64,000 nucleotides of DNA, from contig CM034314.1 in assembly GCA_019925795.1 (NCBI GenBank), forward strand, positions 16,736,657 to 16,800,656. Direction: 5' to 3'. Below the pieces are notes generated by a model. It ran no database searches and was not told where the DNA came from. It was given only the letters and a program-made list of their open reading frames with translations. The translations under genes were made by a program, and so were the position numbers. The DNA is from Dendrobium chrysotoxum (Eukaryota; Streptophyta; Magnoliopsida; Asparagales; Orchidaceae). Positions 24,787 through 36,100 of this stretch are shown one piece after another (positions within the stretch are counted from its first letter, which is position 1; every line of letters begins with the position of its first letter).

Positions 24787-27700
24787 CAACAACAACAACA
24801 ACAACAACATATAGCCTTTGTCCCACTACGTGGGGTCGGCTACATGAATCCTTTTTTTTTCATTATGTCCTGTTAAAAGTTAAATTCTCGTTTAAATCTA
24901 ATAAAGAGAGATCATTTCTAATAATTTCCAACTATGTCCTTTTACGTCTACCTCTACCTTTCTTAACATAAGTCAAATCTAATATCTCTACTTTCCTAAC
25001 CGGGTCATCGAAAGGCCGCTGTTTTATATGACCAAACCATCTAAGGTGACTCTCTCTAATCTTATCTTCCACTGGAGCTACTCCAACCTTTTCACGTATA
25101 TGCTCATTTCGTATCCTATCTCTAAGGGTAAAGCTACTCATCCACTTGAGCATCCTCATCTCTACAACACTTAACTTAGTATTATACTTCTCTTTTAATG
25201 GCCAACATTCTACACCATAAAGCATTGCAGGTCTCACCACCATCTTATAGAATTTTCCCTTAAGTTTGAGGGGGACTTTTTTATCACACAACAAGCCCAA
25301 TGCATTCCTCCACTTCAACCATCCAACTTGAATTATGCTGATAATATCCTCATCTATTTCCCCATAACTCTGAACAATAGATCCAAGATATCTAAAATGT
25401 GTACTCTTATTAATGACTTGATCGCCCAAAGTCACAATCCCCTCATAGATATATTACTACTAAAATTACACTCTATATATTCCATTTTAGATGAACTCAA
25501 GCGAAACCCTTTAGATTCTAAGGTTGACCTTGATAATTAAAATTTACCTTCAGCTCTCTCTAGTCTTATCAATAAGAAGAATATCATCAGCAAAAAGCAT
25601 ACACCAAGGTACATTCTCTTATAAATGTCTAGTGAGAACATCCATGACAAAAGCAAAAAAGATATGGGCTTAAGGCTGATCCTTATTGTAATACAACTGA
25701 AATAGGAAAATACTTGGTCAAACCACCATGTGTTTGAACACATGTATTAGCTCCTGCATACATATCCTTAATGATTTGAATATAAGCGTTATTAACTCCT
25801 TTCTTTTCATGAACTCTCCATAGCACTTCTCTTGGAACTTTATCAAATGCTTTCTCTAAATCAATAAATATCATATGTAGATCCTCCTTATTCTCTCCAT
25901 ATTTCTCCATCAAATCTCTCAATAAATGTATGGCTTCCATAGTAGACCTATCTGGCATGAATCCAAATTGATTTTGAGAAACATTAGTATCACGCCGCAA
26001 CCTATGCTCCATAACTCATTCCTATAGTTTTAGAGTATGACACATTAACTTAATTCTTCTATAATTTGCACAATCTTGTGCATCACCTTTATTCTTAAAA
26101 ATAGAAATTAACACACTTATTCTCTATGCATTTGGCATCTTTTTAGTCTTCAAAATAGTATTAAAAAGTTTAGTAAGCCAAGAAATTCCTTCATCTCTTA
26201 AGCATTTCCATACCTTTATTGGAATATCATCAGGTCTAAAAGCTTTTCCACCCATCATTTTCTTTAAAGCCTCTTTGACTTCGGTTTTACTAATACAACG
26301 ATAAAAATAAAATCTTTATTTTCATTTAGGGTGCTAAGGTCACTAAAGTCAATCGTATTTTTACATTCTTCATTAAAACGATTAGCAAAATATCTCATCC
26401 ACCTTTGTTGAATATCATCTTCTAAAAAAGTACTTTTTGATCTTCATCCTTCATACACTTCACTTGAACTAAATCCTTATTACTCCTATCTCTTTGTTTG
26501 GCTAACTTATATATATATATATAATTATCTCTCCTTAGTATCTAATCTGTTATATAAATCATTAAAAGCTAAGATCTTTGTATCGCATATTGCTTTCTTA
26601 GATTCCTTACGCACCTCTTCATATCTTTCCCAATTATTAGAATTTTTACATTTAAATCAATTTTTATAGCAAATCTTCTTTTTTTTATCTTTTCTTGCAC
26701 ATTTGAATTCCACCACCAATTATTTATTATTAGGAGCTTTTTCCTTTGATTCTCCAAGCACATTTTTTACAATAATCTTAATATCACTCACCACTTTTTT
26801 CCATATAACATTAGCATCCTCATGCACAGATAAAATCTTAAGATCTAAAATCTTACTCTTAAAAATATTTTTATTAATATTCATTAAATGCCCACATCTA
26901 ATCCTAGAATAACATTTTACTTTATTTTTTATTTTTTTGCCCCTTTATCTTAAACTCTAAAACTAAAAATCAATAATGGGTATATAAATTTTCACTCGGA
27001 ATAGCTTTATAATCTTTGTAATCTAAATGATCTAATTTTCTTATAAAAAAATAATCAATCTGAGTTTTACTATATTCAATTTTATAAGTGATGAGATGCT
27101 CATCTTTTTTCTTAAATAAGGTATTAGCAATTAAAAAATTATAAGCTAAAGAAAAATCTAATATGGTCTTACCACATTTATTTGTTATTCTAAACTTATG
27201 GCCACCATGAATATTTTTAAAATCATCTGCCTCTCTGCCAACATGTCCATTTAAATCTCCTCTAATAAAAACTCTTTCTTCTAGAGGTATCTTTTATATT
27301 AATTCTTCTAAGTCATTCCAAAATTTAATTTTGACCCCATATCTAAATCTAGTTGAGAAGCATAAGTACTTATGATATTAACAATCTTAGCATCAACAGT
27401 AATCTTAAAAGCTATAATTCTATCTCCAATTCTATTAATTTTTATAACATTATCCTTCAAACTCTTATCTATAATCACACCCACACCATTTCTAGTATGA
27501 CTCATACCCGAATACCATAGTTTAAATCCTAAACTATTAATCTCCTTAGCCTTCTCTCCAACCCATTTAGTTTCTTGAATGCACAAAATATTTATTTTTC
27601 TATGAATCATAATATCTATTAATTCTATTAATTTTCTTATAAAGGAACCTATATTCCAAGTTCCTTTCCTAAATTTAGTTTCATGGACTAGCTTATTTGC

Positions 27701-27957
27701 CCACATCCGTCCTTGATGTGGGAATCCTTGCCTATTTAGCACGTCACCCGGGCGCCGATGCAGTGGCCCTTGCACATTTGTCATTATATTCAGGCCATAC
27801 GTGCATCACTTCCAAGGGACGTCCTAGCATTACCATAGTTTTTTAAAGGATTCATGTCATAATTATTCGATAAGTTTTATGCTGGCTGTCGACTACCTAA
27901 CGCAACCCTCCACTTTTCTCATCCAGGACTTGGAACATGGAAATGACACTGTTAAAG
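24787..27957 (-). mobile_element. Full-length RTE-type non-LTR retrotransposon, 3.17 kb
   Basis: On the minus strand the element ends in a (TTG)n tail (24787-24809 on the plus strand as CAA repeats), the usual 3' end of plant RTE elements. The 12-bp sequence GTAGAAATTATA occurs immediately left of the tail (24775-24786) and again at 27958-27969, a perfect target-site duplication. The length and the single endonuclease/reverse-transcriptase frame fit RTE. An intact duplication argues for a full-length copy. Confidence 0.93.
24932..27784 (-). pseudogene. RTE endonuclease/reverse transcriptase polyprotein, degenerate
   Basis: Minus-strand domains in order. Apurinic-type endonuclease (27784-27308): GTWNIGSF, ILCIQETKW with the catalytic Glu, RNGVGVIID, ISTYASQ. 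Linker (26763-26569). Reverse transcriptase (about 26450-25530): NQFGFMPDRSTMEAIHLLRD, then IDLEKAFDKVPREVLW, with the PWCMLFADD-type catalytic box near 25600 now out of frame. RTE C-terminal region (25435-24932): HFRYLGSIVQ, VRPAMLYGVECW, MRMLKW, SHLRWFGHI. The frame is broken by stops and shifts at several points, so this copy cannot encode working protein. The product would nick DNA and prime reverse transcription there. Confidence 0.9.
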
Positions 27958-28146
27958 GTAGAAATTATAATTAAGGAAATTTTACTTTGTTCATGACTCC
28001 AAGGGAAGACACACGTTGACGTCAAAAGAGCTGTTGTGGCTTGTAATTTTTCTAAAATTATAAATTTTATGCCATAAATTCTTTTGAAGATTTGAAATAT
28101 ATTTTCAGACGTAACAAACTTTAATGTTTGAAAATTGAGGGATAAA

Positions 28147-28760
28147 TGATATATCTACAAAAAAATTGGTATGATCAGTGTGAACCTCAAGGCAAAATTT
28201 AAATTTGTAACTTTCAAAATTAAATTCTTGATCATTTGAACTTCAATTTCAGCAAACTTATAGTCTAATGGAACATTTCAATAAGACAAACCTAATGAGA
28301 CCAAAAGTAGTCAAACCCGAGCCTAAAGGAAACTAAATAAAAAACTTGAATCATAATTAAAAGTTTTATATATTAAATAGATGACTAAACGACCTTTAAA
28401 TTTGGCATGCTTATAGCCAAATCGAGTGACTCGACAATATAAATCAATGAGTCCAAGATCACTTAATTCTGACATTATTAAGGCCCTTTATTGCTGAGAA
28501 AACACTTCATAGTCTAATGAATTAATATACACGATACGATTGAGTGCTTTGGATTTTAGTTAAATTTATCAAAATGTCTCTCTCCAAAAGCCTACAAATA
28601 GAGTCTCATTCTCTAGATAGAAGATGCCTAAGAGTTGAGAGAAGGAGCCCCCTTGCTTTTTTTTAGCTCTCACCTCCACCGACGACCACCACCAATTTTC
28701 TCTACCGACGATAACCATCAGACTTTGACAACCACACTAGCAATCATTTTCATCATCTCC
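28147..28760 (+). repeat. LTR-derived fragment (same family as the solo LTR at 61918-63337)
   Basis: It begins TGATATATC and runs collinear with the U3 part of the solo LTR read on its own strand. Shared landmarks are the AACTTATAGT block near 28256, the GGCATGCTTATAGCCAAATC block near 28403 and the AATGAGTCCAAGATC block near 28447. A CTACAAATAG TATA-like box (about 28594) sits where the solo LTR has CTATAAATAG. The downstream U5 half is not recognised. Its orientation is opposite to the 61918 copy. Confidence 0.65.
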
Positions 28761-29750
28761 AAACTTCTGTCAAGATTTAACCTTGTTGTTGGGTATTAAC
28801 CGTCCATATGTAAACATGTGCTTCTATAATCCATACAAGGGAATTCATATATTTAATCTCAAATGGTCATTTTCTCTTTCAGCTGTGAGGAATAAAAGAT
28901 TTTTGTATCTTCTATTATATAGTGGATTTTTTAACTGGGTTAGACTCTATGGGTTTTTCTTTTTTAGGGTTTTCAAGTAAAATTTTTTTTATCATACAAC
29001 TTTTATTTGTGGGCGCTGAATTTTTATCCAAAGCTAAACATAAAAGATCAAATCTACAGATGTAATTTTTCTAGCACTTAACATTGTTAATTTGACATCT
29101 GAAAGTTTCTTATAATATACCAAGTTTTACGAACAAGTCACATAATTTCAAGCAGAATTTTATCAATGAAAAATCATTAAAGCTCAAGAATCAAACATTA
29201 AAAAAATTGAGCTTAATTTGTTAATGTGTGACTCATTTACAAATTAATTATTATTTAAAGCACTTAATTACAAAAATATATTAAGATTAAGAAAAAGTTT
29301 TTTTTGGGTAAGAATTAGTAGATTATTGTGCATACTAGCAATACCTAAAGACTAATATATTATTTAATGTCTTATAGCAATAACAATTCCTCTAAAAATG
29401 TACAAAAAGTTCAAATTTCTTTTTTTTTTCTTAAATTTCGACGCTTTGATTACCATTTTTTCAGTCTTTTTAACATTAACTAATTTTTTAATCGCCCCCT
29501 CTACTAGAAGTTCCAGTAAAACGAATAACACTACCTGCAGTCACTTTTTGAACCAGGAGTAAGACCAAGTCAATGAAAACTTTCATCGGAATATCGGATT
29601 ACTTGTTCTGGACTTGGTGCAGAGTGGTGTGGAATTTTTGGTCTCTAAACGGCCCGATTTCCTTCATCTAGCTCTCCTCTCAAACCACAACAACTTGTGC
29701 TGACCTGCCGGAATATTCGATTGTGACGGAAACCTCTAGGATTTTCCCGT
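28761..29750. other. Upstream region of the host gene
   Basis: AT-rich, without coding content. GC content rises from about 29500 toward the promoter. Confidence 0.5.
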
Positions 29751-29754
29751 AACC

Positions 29755-29762
29755 TATATATA
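29755..29762 (+). promoter_or_regulatory. TATA box of the host gene
   Basis: TATATATA sits in a locally GC-richer, C/T-rich promoter context. Transcription probably starts about 25-35 bases downstream, in the CT-rich leader before the first ATG. Confidence 0.6.
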
Positions 29763-29892
29763 CCTCCGTTTCCTCTGACTCCTCACTGCCCTAAAGCCCT
29801 TCATTTCGCTTTTGCCCTTCTGCTTCGCTTCCGCCCTTCCTCTACTCTATCGCCGCCAGGATCTGCGTTTTTGTTTTGGATCGTGAAGATCT

Positions 29893-29934
29893 ATGGATTC
29901 CATGGAAGAATTTCTATGCGCAGATCGGAAATGA
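29893..29934 (+). CDS. Upstream open reading frame 1 (13 codons)
   Basis: This is the first ATG after the TATA box. It encodes MDSMEEFLCADRK and stops at 29932-29934. It is out of frame with the main CDS. If transcribed as inferred, scanning ribosomes meet it first, so it may lower translation of the main frame. Confidence 0.5.
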   Translation: MDSMEEFLCADRK

Positions 29935-30002
29935 TGGGGCTTTTGCTGTTTATTTGGGTTCTTTTTGGTGGATGGACGCTGCGGAGCTGCCCTCGCCGGT
30001 AA
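29931..30002 (+). CDS. Upstream open reading frame 2, overlapping the main start
   Basis: It starts with two adjacent ATG codons and stops at 30000-30002, past the main ATG at 29972, in another frame. An overlapping uORF of this kind is usually inhibitory. It could also mean that the true start or leader splicing differs from my model. Confidence 0.4.
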   Translation: MMGLLLFIWVLFGGWTLRSCPRR

Positions 30003-30131
30003 ATGTGAAGGTTGATAAGCTTATGGAATTAGATGATTTGGATAGAGTCGGGGAGATCGAGGCCAGGAGTTTGGCGGGGAAAGAGGCATCCGCTTCTCAT
30101 AAAAGTTCTGGCTCAGGTCATTGTCGTATAG
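29972..30131 (+). CDS. Host gene exon 1
   Basis: Encodes residues 1-53 plus one base (MDAAELPSPVNVKV... through HCRI). The donor is AG|GTATGA. Splicing to 31899 makes a Glu codon across the junction. The coding region is GC-richer than the intron after it. Confidence 0.75.
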
Positions 30132-33100
30132 GTATGAGATTTGTTTTGGAAGCGAAAGATCTGATTTTGGGGACACTTTTTGGGGTTTCGCTGTTTTCGG
30201 TGTCCGGATTAGTGTGCGATAGATTTTTATTTCGAGATATTGCTGAGCAAAAAAAATTTTTTTTTCTTTTTTTTTTTTTGGTTGTTTGAAGTTAGGGTTT
30301 TGAGCTGGGTACCTTTGTTTTTGAGTTTGTATGTTTGAACTGTTATAGATAGGTTTTTGTTCTCGTTGTGAAGTAGTACTCTGTTTCATTGATACCTTTT
30401 GGCTGTTTAGAAGTTTTCAATTGATCATCTTCATCTGTGTTAATTTTTTAGGTTTTACAGCATTCCCTTCACATATTTTAACCTTTTGGAGAAACTATTA
30501 TGTGAATGTAGAAGCATGGAGGGGAACCAGAATTTTTATTTTGTGGGGGCATAAATTGATTTCTATACAAATTTATTTGAACATTGTATCACTATAATCA
30601 CTCGAAGTAGTGCTTGGTGTAAGGGAAATTTAGTTAAAACAAGCTTATAACTCATTCTTATTGCCCCTGAAGAACCTTGAATGATTTTGAAACTGATGCA
30701 CTTCGTTTTCTCTGAGTGATCTATCAAGAAGATAAATATGCAAAGAATAACAGCTATCTTGCAATGAAAAATGGTTTACTAGTTTTGCTCCAACGTAAAA
30801 ATTGTCGGCGGTTGAACTTCTTATAATGAACTATTTACTTCAAAGAATTTGACCAGAGTTATAAGATTATATACTGAGAAGTTGGTTTTTGAGTGGAGTA
30901 GTCATATTTTAAAGTTTTTAAAGTATTTGGCTATGGAGATCAATCTTCAGGTTTGTAAAATATTTGTGTTTCTAGTTTAAAAAAAATCATTGCCATTCTC
31001 ACGCTAATGATCCTTCCATCCAAAATCTTACAAAAATCAGTTCCATCTTCATGATGAAACAAGATTGGAGAAGAAGGGACCAAGAGAAACAAAATTAGGG
31101 CAAAAGATAACTTGAACACAGTTATTGATGGCATCAATGGTGCCATTCTGAATGCGTAGCAATTGCTTTCTCCATCGAACTGGTGAAGGCCAAGCATGCC
31201 ATTCCAAACACAGAGAACATCTACATCCTCTAATCCTCTGGTGATGCTTCAATGTCATTTATGACACCAATCACTACCACGACAACGACATCCTTAAGGT
31301 ATCTCAGCATTGAAGGGTAATGGGGCCTTGGAGGGAGGTCATGCAAAGAGCCCTTCTCATCACATCCCCTTTTGTATGAAGAACACTTGATTCAACAAAT
31401 CCCTTCAAATCGAAATTTTGTGAGAGCACAGAAGAAGACTGGAAGCTTCATTTCTGAATAGTGTAGATTAGCATAACATATTGCAATTTTGTGATATCAA
31501 ACCTAAAGATAGTTAATTTAGGCATTGAGAGTAATTAAAAAACAAAAAGTACCATACATTATGGGCATGTCCAATCGGGGAATAGGCCTCAATATCGACA
31601 TTGTAGCTTCACCTTTGATTATTAAGTCTTCATTTGTTGGAGTATTTTTATTTTAATTTTATTATTCAGTACATAAGTTCATTGAAATTTCATTTTTCTG
31701 TAGATTTACCATGATAGTTATTGCTTGATTAGTTGAGCCATGCATTTGATTGATCTACTTGACACTTTCTAGCATTCATTGCACATTCGGGTGTTTTTCT
31801 TTTGAAATTAACATTTGCTCAATAAGGAACCTGGTTACTTTATTAATAGTGCAACTTAATATTTAAATACTAATAATAACTGCCACATGTGTTTTCAGAG
31901 TGTTCCAGAAATAAGAGGGTTGATGAAGATTCTTGTGTGCATGACAGTCTGCCTTCCCGTCCCCAATGTGGAGAGAACATTAAGGGGCATGATGTTGAGA
32001 AGGTTGATGGGCATACCCCATTATCACCAAATCAAGAAGGAAAACTTCTTGGACGAAAATATTCCAAAAGACCGGTTGGTATTCCATCTAAAAGGCCAAG
32101 AATTGATGATACTGAATGTTTAATGAAGGAGTCAGGGACCGGTGGTCATCATAGTATCTCCAGTAAGGCAGGATTGGACCTTGTAAGGTGTACATCAGCT
32201 GGTAATTATTGATGCCTTCCTAAAAATCTACATCATCTAGCAGGCCTAACGTGACTCTTACTTTCTAATTATTGTGGTCTGCATAAAATTGATACATAAG
32301 CTTGTTTGTCATCTATGTATAACATTTTCCTTGCAAGCTGTTCTCACTGTTTTTCTGTGTCTCTCATGTAATCCAAATTTGATTGGGAAAGTTTCTTAAA
32401 ATAAGTTTACTCTCTTATAAGAATTACTGGTAATTTTTTCGGTATTGCTAATTGCTTTCAGATTTCTGATTTATGTATTAGTCAACAGAACTACTCTATG
32501 TATCTTTTTTCAGATATAATGTTTGGCTTGTTGAATATATGTTGTTAATGAACTTGATGCATGAAGGTCATGGTTATCAATAACCAATCCAAGGTTAACA
32601 GTCTTCAACCTATAGTTTTGTGCTGTAAATTGACGCTATCAATAATAAAGAAGTGGAATATAATTATTAATCTCTCATTTTATGGTACATAAATTAAGGT
32701 ATAAGAAAAGTTTTGTTAATGAATGTCACGCGGAAGAATCCTGACATCTGAACTGATGATGAAAAATATCTTTGAAAATACAGGTTTGTTTCCTACTGAT
32801 TTTTGATATTCTGTGATGTTCTTACGCCCTAAAAGTTGTGGTGGAACTACTTTCTGATTCATGTATCTTGAAGTAGCCATATTAATCTATTGGAGAAAGT
32901 AGATGCCAAAGTTACTAATTTTTCTTACAGAGATCTTTGAGGAAATGTAATTGAGTTATTTGAATACTAATGACAATGCAGTAGGCTGCTGCAGACCTTT
33001 TAATGAGGTAAATTCAGGATGTTTAAAATGGTTATGGTCGTTGTTGAAGCATGCATATGGATGGGGAGAATGCAAAAAGACCCGTACTCAAGGATATGAT

Positions 33101-36100
33101 ACCCTTAAAAGAAAAGAGGCTGAAATTTTTATTATTCACAAATGACAAAAGATGTTTCAAATTGATAAGGTCGTTGTTAATAATGGAATGCTTTAAATAT
33201 TGCAATTAACAAAACCGGCTTTTTTAGCACAAAGTTGGACTTACTTATCAACATGATGCTCAAGCACCATATCCTTATTATCGATAATTCAACTAATTGT
33301 ACAGTTCAGTGTTTGAGAAAAAAAATGCTTGGAGTGGAAATCTCAAAAAGAGCAAGAGATAGAATGATACATCACTTAAAAAAAAAGAAGAAGAGAGAAT
33401 ATGTTGGTAGACCGAATAACTTATCAGAGGGACATGTCAGCTGTCTTCTTTATTATTTTATATTCATATAGGGATGAATCATACATGTGTCATAGTTGCA
33501 ATTTTGGTGTGCCCTATGTAGAAAGGCACATGTTGGCTGACATTTTAGGGATGTTTCCTTGCAATTTCCATGTTACTATTTTATACTTGCATAGCAGCCT
33601 TTTAAACGTGTTTTTACTCATGCACTGCAATCATCGAATGAACATAAAGTTGAATTTCACAAACCTGATGGTCCATTAAGCCCCGTTATAACTTGTATAT
33701 CTAGTATCTTATTCTATTGCTAATTAATCTGAGGCAGGGATGAGAGGAAAATATTAATGAACTTTCTGTGCTTTGCAAATGAAGAAATTTATGAAATGTA
33801 CCACCGCTCGAATGTTAGAAGGAAAAAAATTCTTATTTTTGGTTTCAACTCCCAGACCACAAAAAAAGGAAGACAATAAAGCGCCACATGCAAGTGCTCA
33901 AGTAGTGCATAGCACCAGTTATGCTGTATATATGGTAGACTAGTCACTTGGTTGCATTCTTTATGGTATTCAATGCTGCTGCACGAGGCAGCATGTCAGA
34001 AGTATGGAAGTTTTGTCTTGCAATACAATCTGATGGCATTGATATTGGCCATCTCTCGTTATGGGCCATCAGTGTGCTTAGACAGCACTATCCTTTTGCA
34101 TAAATTACCATCCTCCTGTGATGGCTTGTGAAGAACTTAAACTGCAATGGTTTTTGTGTATTGTGGACATCTGGAAGTGCTTTTTGAATGTTCCCTTATT
34201 GTTGATTATGTAGTTGTGGTTTTAAATCCATGCTTTATCAGTACTTTGGTAAGAGACATGCCATTAGTAAACTGCCCTCTACGATTGTGGTGAGAGACAT
34301 GGCATACGAAACTGCACTTTGGAATTCAAAACAGTTTGTCTTGTCTACCAAGCAATGCAAATGGATGAAATCACACCCAAGTTTCAATTATTGGCTGTCC
34401 TTAATTTTTTTTAATTATTCATGAATTTGTCCAAGTGATGTTCAGGAGCTCTTATTTCTTGCCTAATGTTATCAAACTGTTTTGTCTTGCTGTCCTAGTG
34501 TCATAAGAGCTGTCCTTTTGTTCATAGGATAGTTTGTATACTTGATGATTCAAAGTTGTTTCTTAGCTAAACCTTGTTCCTATTAACAGATAAATCGCAG
34601 ATTGTCAAACTTAAGCGTGTTCATGATGGAAGAAAGGCTGATAAGAAGTTTTTTAGAGCGAGTGTGAAGAACAAATATGAATCTCTTACATCCAAGGCCA
34701 TTTTAGCTTGCAGTGATACTTTCTCTGGTGGAAGCAATATTCTTGGTAAGTGAGCAATATATCCAGCCCTTTATTTAATCTATGTGGTTATCTCCCATAT
34801 AAATCAAATACCAGAATCCCCTATTTAGTGCATTCTTAGTATCATTCAGCTATATTATATGGCTATAGGACTACATTTTGGTATGTCATGGTTACGACAA
34901 AGCATATAATGCTAAATGGTTTGGCTGTCAGGTGGCACGTACCATTTCTCCGTAGGAAATTACCTTTTCACCATTAGTAGCATATTGAACTATGCTTGCA
35001 TCATTTAACTATATGATTGCATGAATTGATTTGTTAAATAGCCAACTTGATTACAATTTGTATAGAAACTTACAATATAGTGAACGTGCAATCTAATTGT
35101 TTGAAAATTATTTTGCTTATATTGGCTTCAGTATAACCTTTATGTTTATATAATGGTTCAAGCTGCATGTAGAACTTGATATCTCTCTTGGTTGATATAA
35201 AGCTAGCCTTTTCAGAAAAAAAGAGAAGATGGAAAAGTTGAAATGTTGAAAAAAAGTAACAAGATAAGCAGGCCTCGTGTCTGAACAAAGAGAGAACCTC
35301 TCCTTGAAGGGTTTTAGATTTCACATCCAATTAAGTATTAAATCCTGGAATAGTTGATGACGATGGAGAGTCTTCACTTCTAAAGTATAATTTTATTCAT
35401 GCCATAAAAATAGTTTTACATAAGTAAGAATTCACATATTTGTAAATAAAAAAAATAGCGAACTATTAGCGAACTACTAACAAATTATCAAACTTCTTAT
35501 AATTTTATAAATTGCTAACAAACCAAAAAAAATTACTACCAAATTGTTAACAGAAATTCTAAAAAATTTAATCCATTGAATAAAACAATCCTAATAAAAT
35601 AATAAAACTTAGGATACATAAAATAACTTTATATGTCATGACAAATAAAAATATAGAATTTACATCAACATCAATTCCCCCTGTTACAAAATATCCAGCT
35701 TTAGAGAGTTTAAGTGATATACCTGAATAAAATATCATCCTTCATTAGTTATGGATTATCAAATGACGGGCAATATTTCCAATTGATTAGAGGACGATAT
35801 GATTTTATAGGAACACCATCGAGCTCTCCTAGACGTAGTGAACAATTGGCAATTGCACTACTCTTGGACAATCTAAAAATTTACTTAAAAAAGTATTAAT
35901 AAAAAATACTGGAGGCTTGAAAATACCTCAATTATGTAACAAATCCTTAATATAGAAAGAATGAGTGATAATTATTATGCTAATAGGTATAACAATTACA
36001 TACACATGATAACCTATCTTTCGGATAGCATTGTAAATGTTTGAAGGCTCTAGTAGTAATTATAAGTAGGTGGCGTGCAAGTAGCTCATAGGATATATAT

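Noticed and set aside
29876..30289. Single 137-codon open frame as the gene itself
   Set aside because: Its first codon is TTG and its end runs into a poly-T tract. The frame leaves at a GTATGA donor at 30132 and continues at 31899 in phase.
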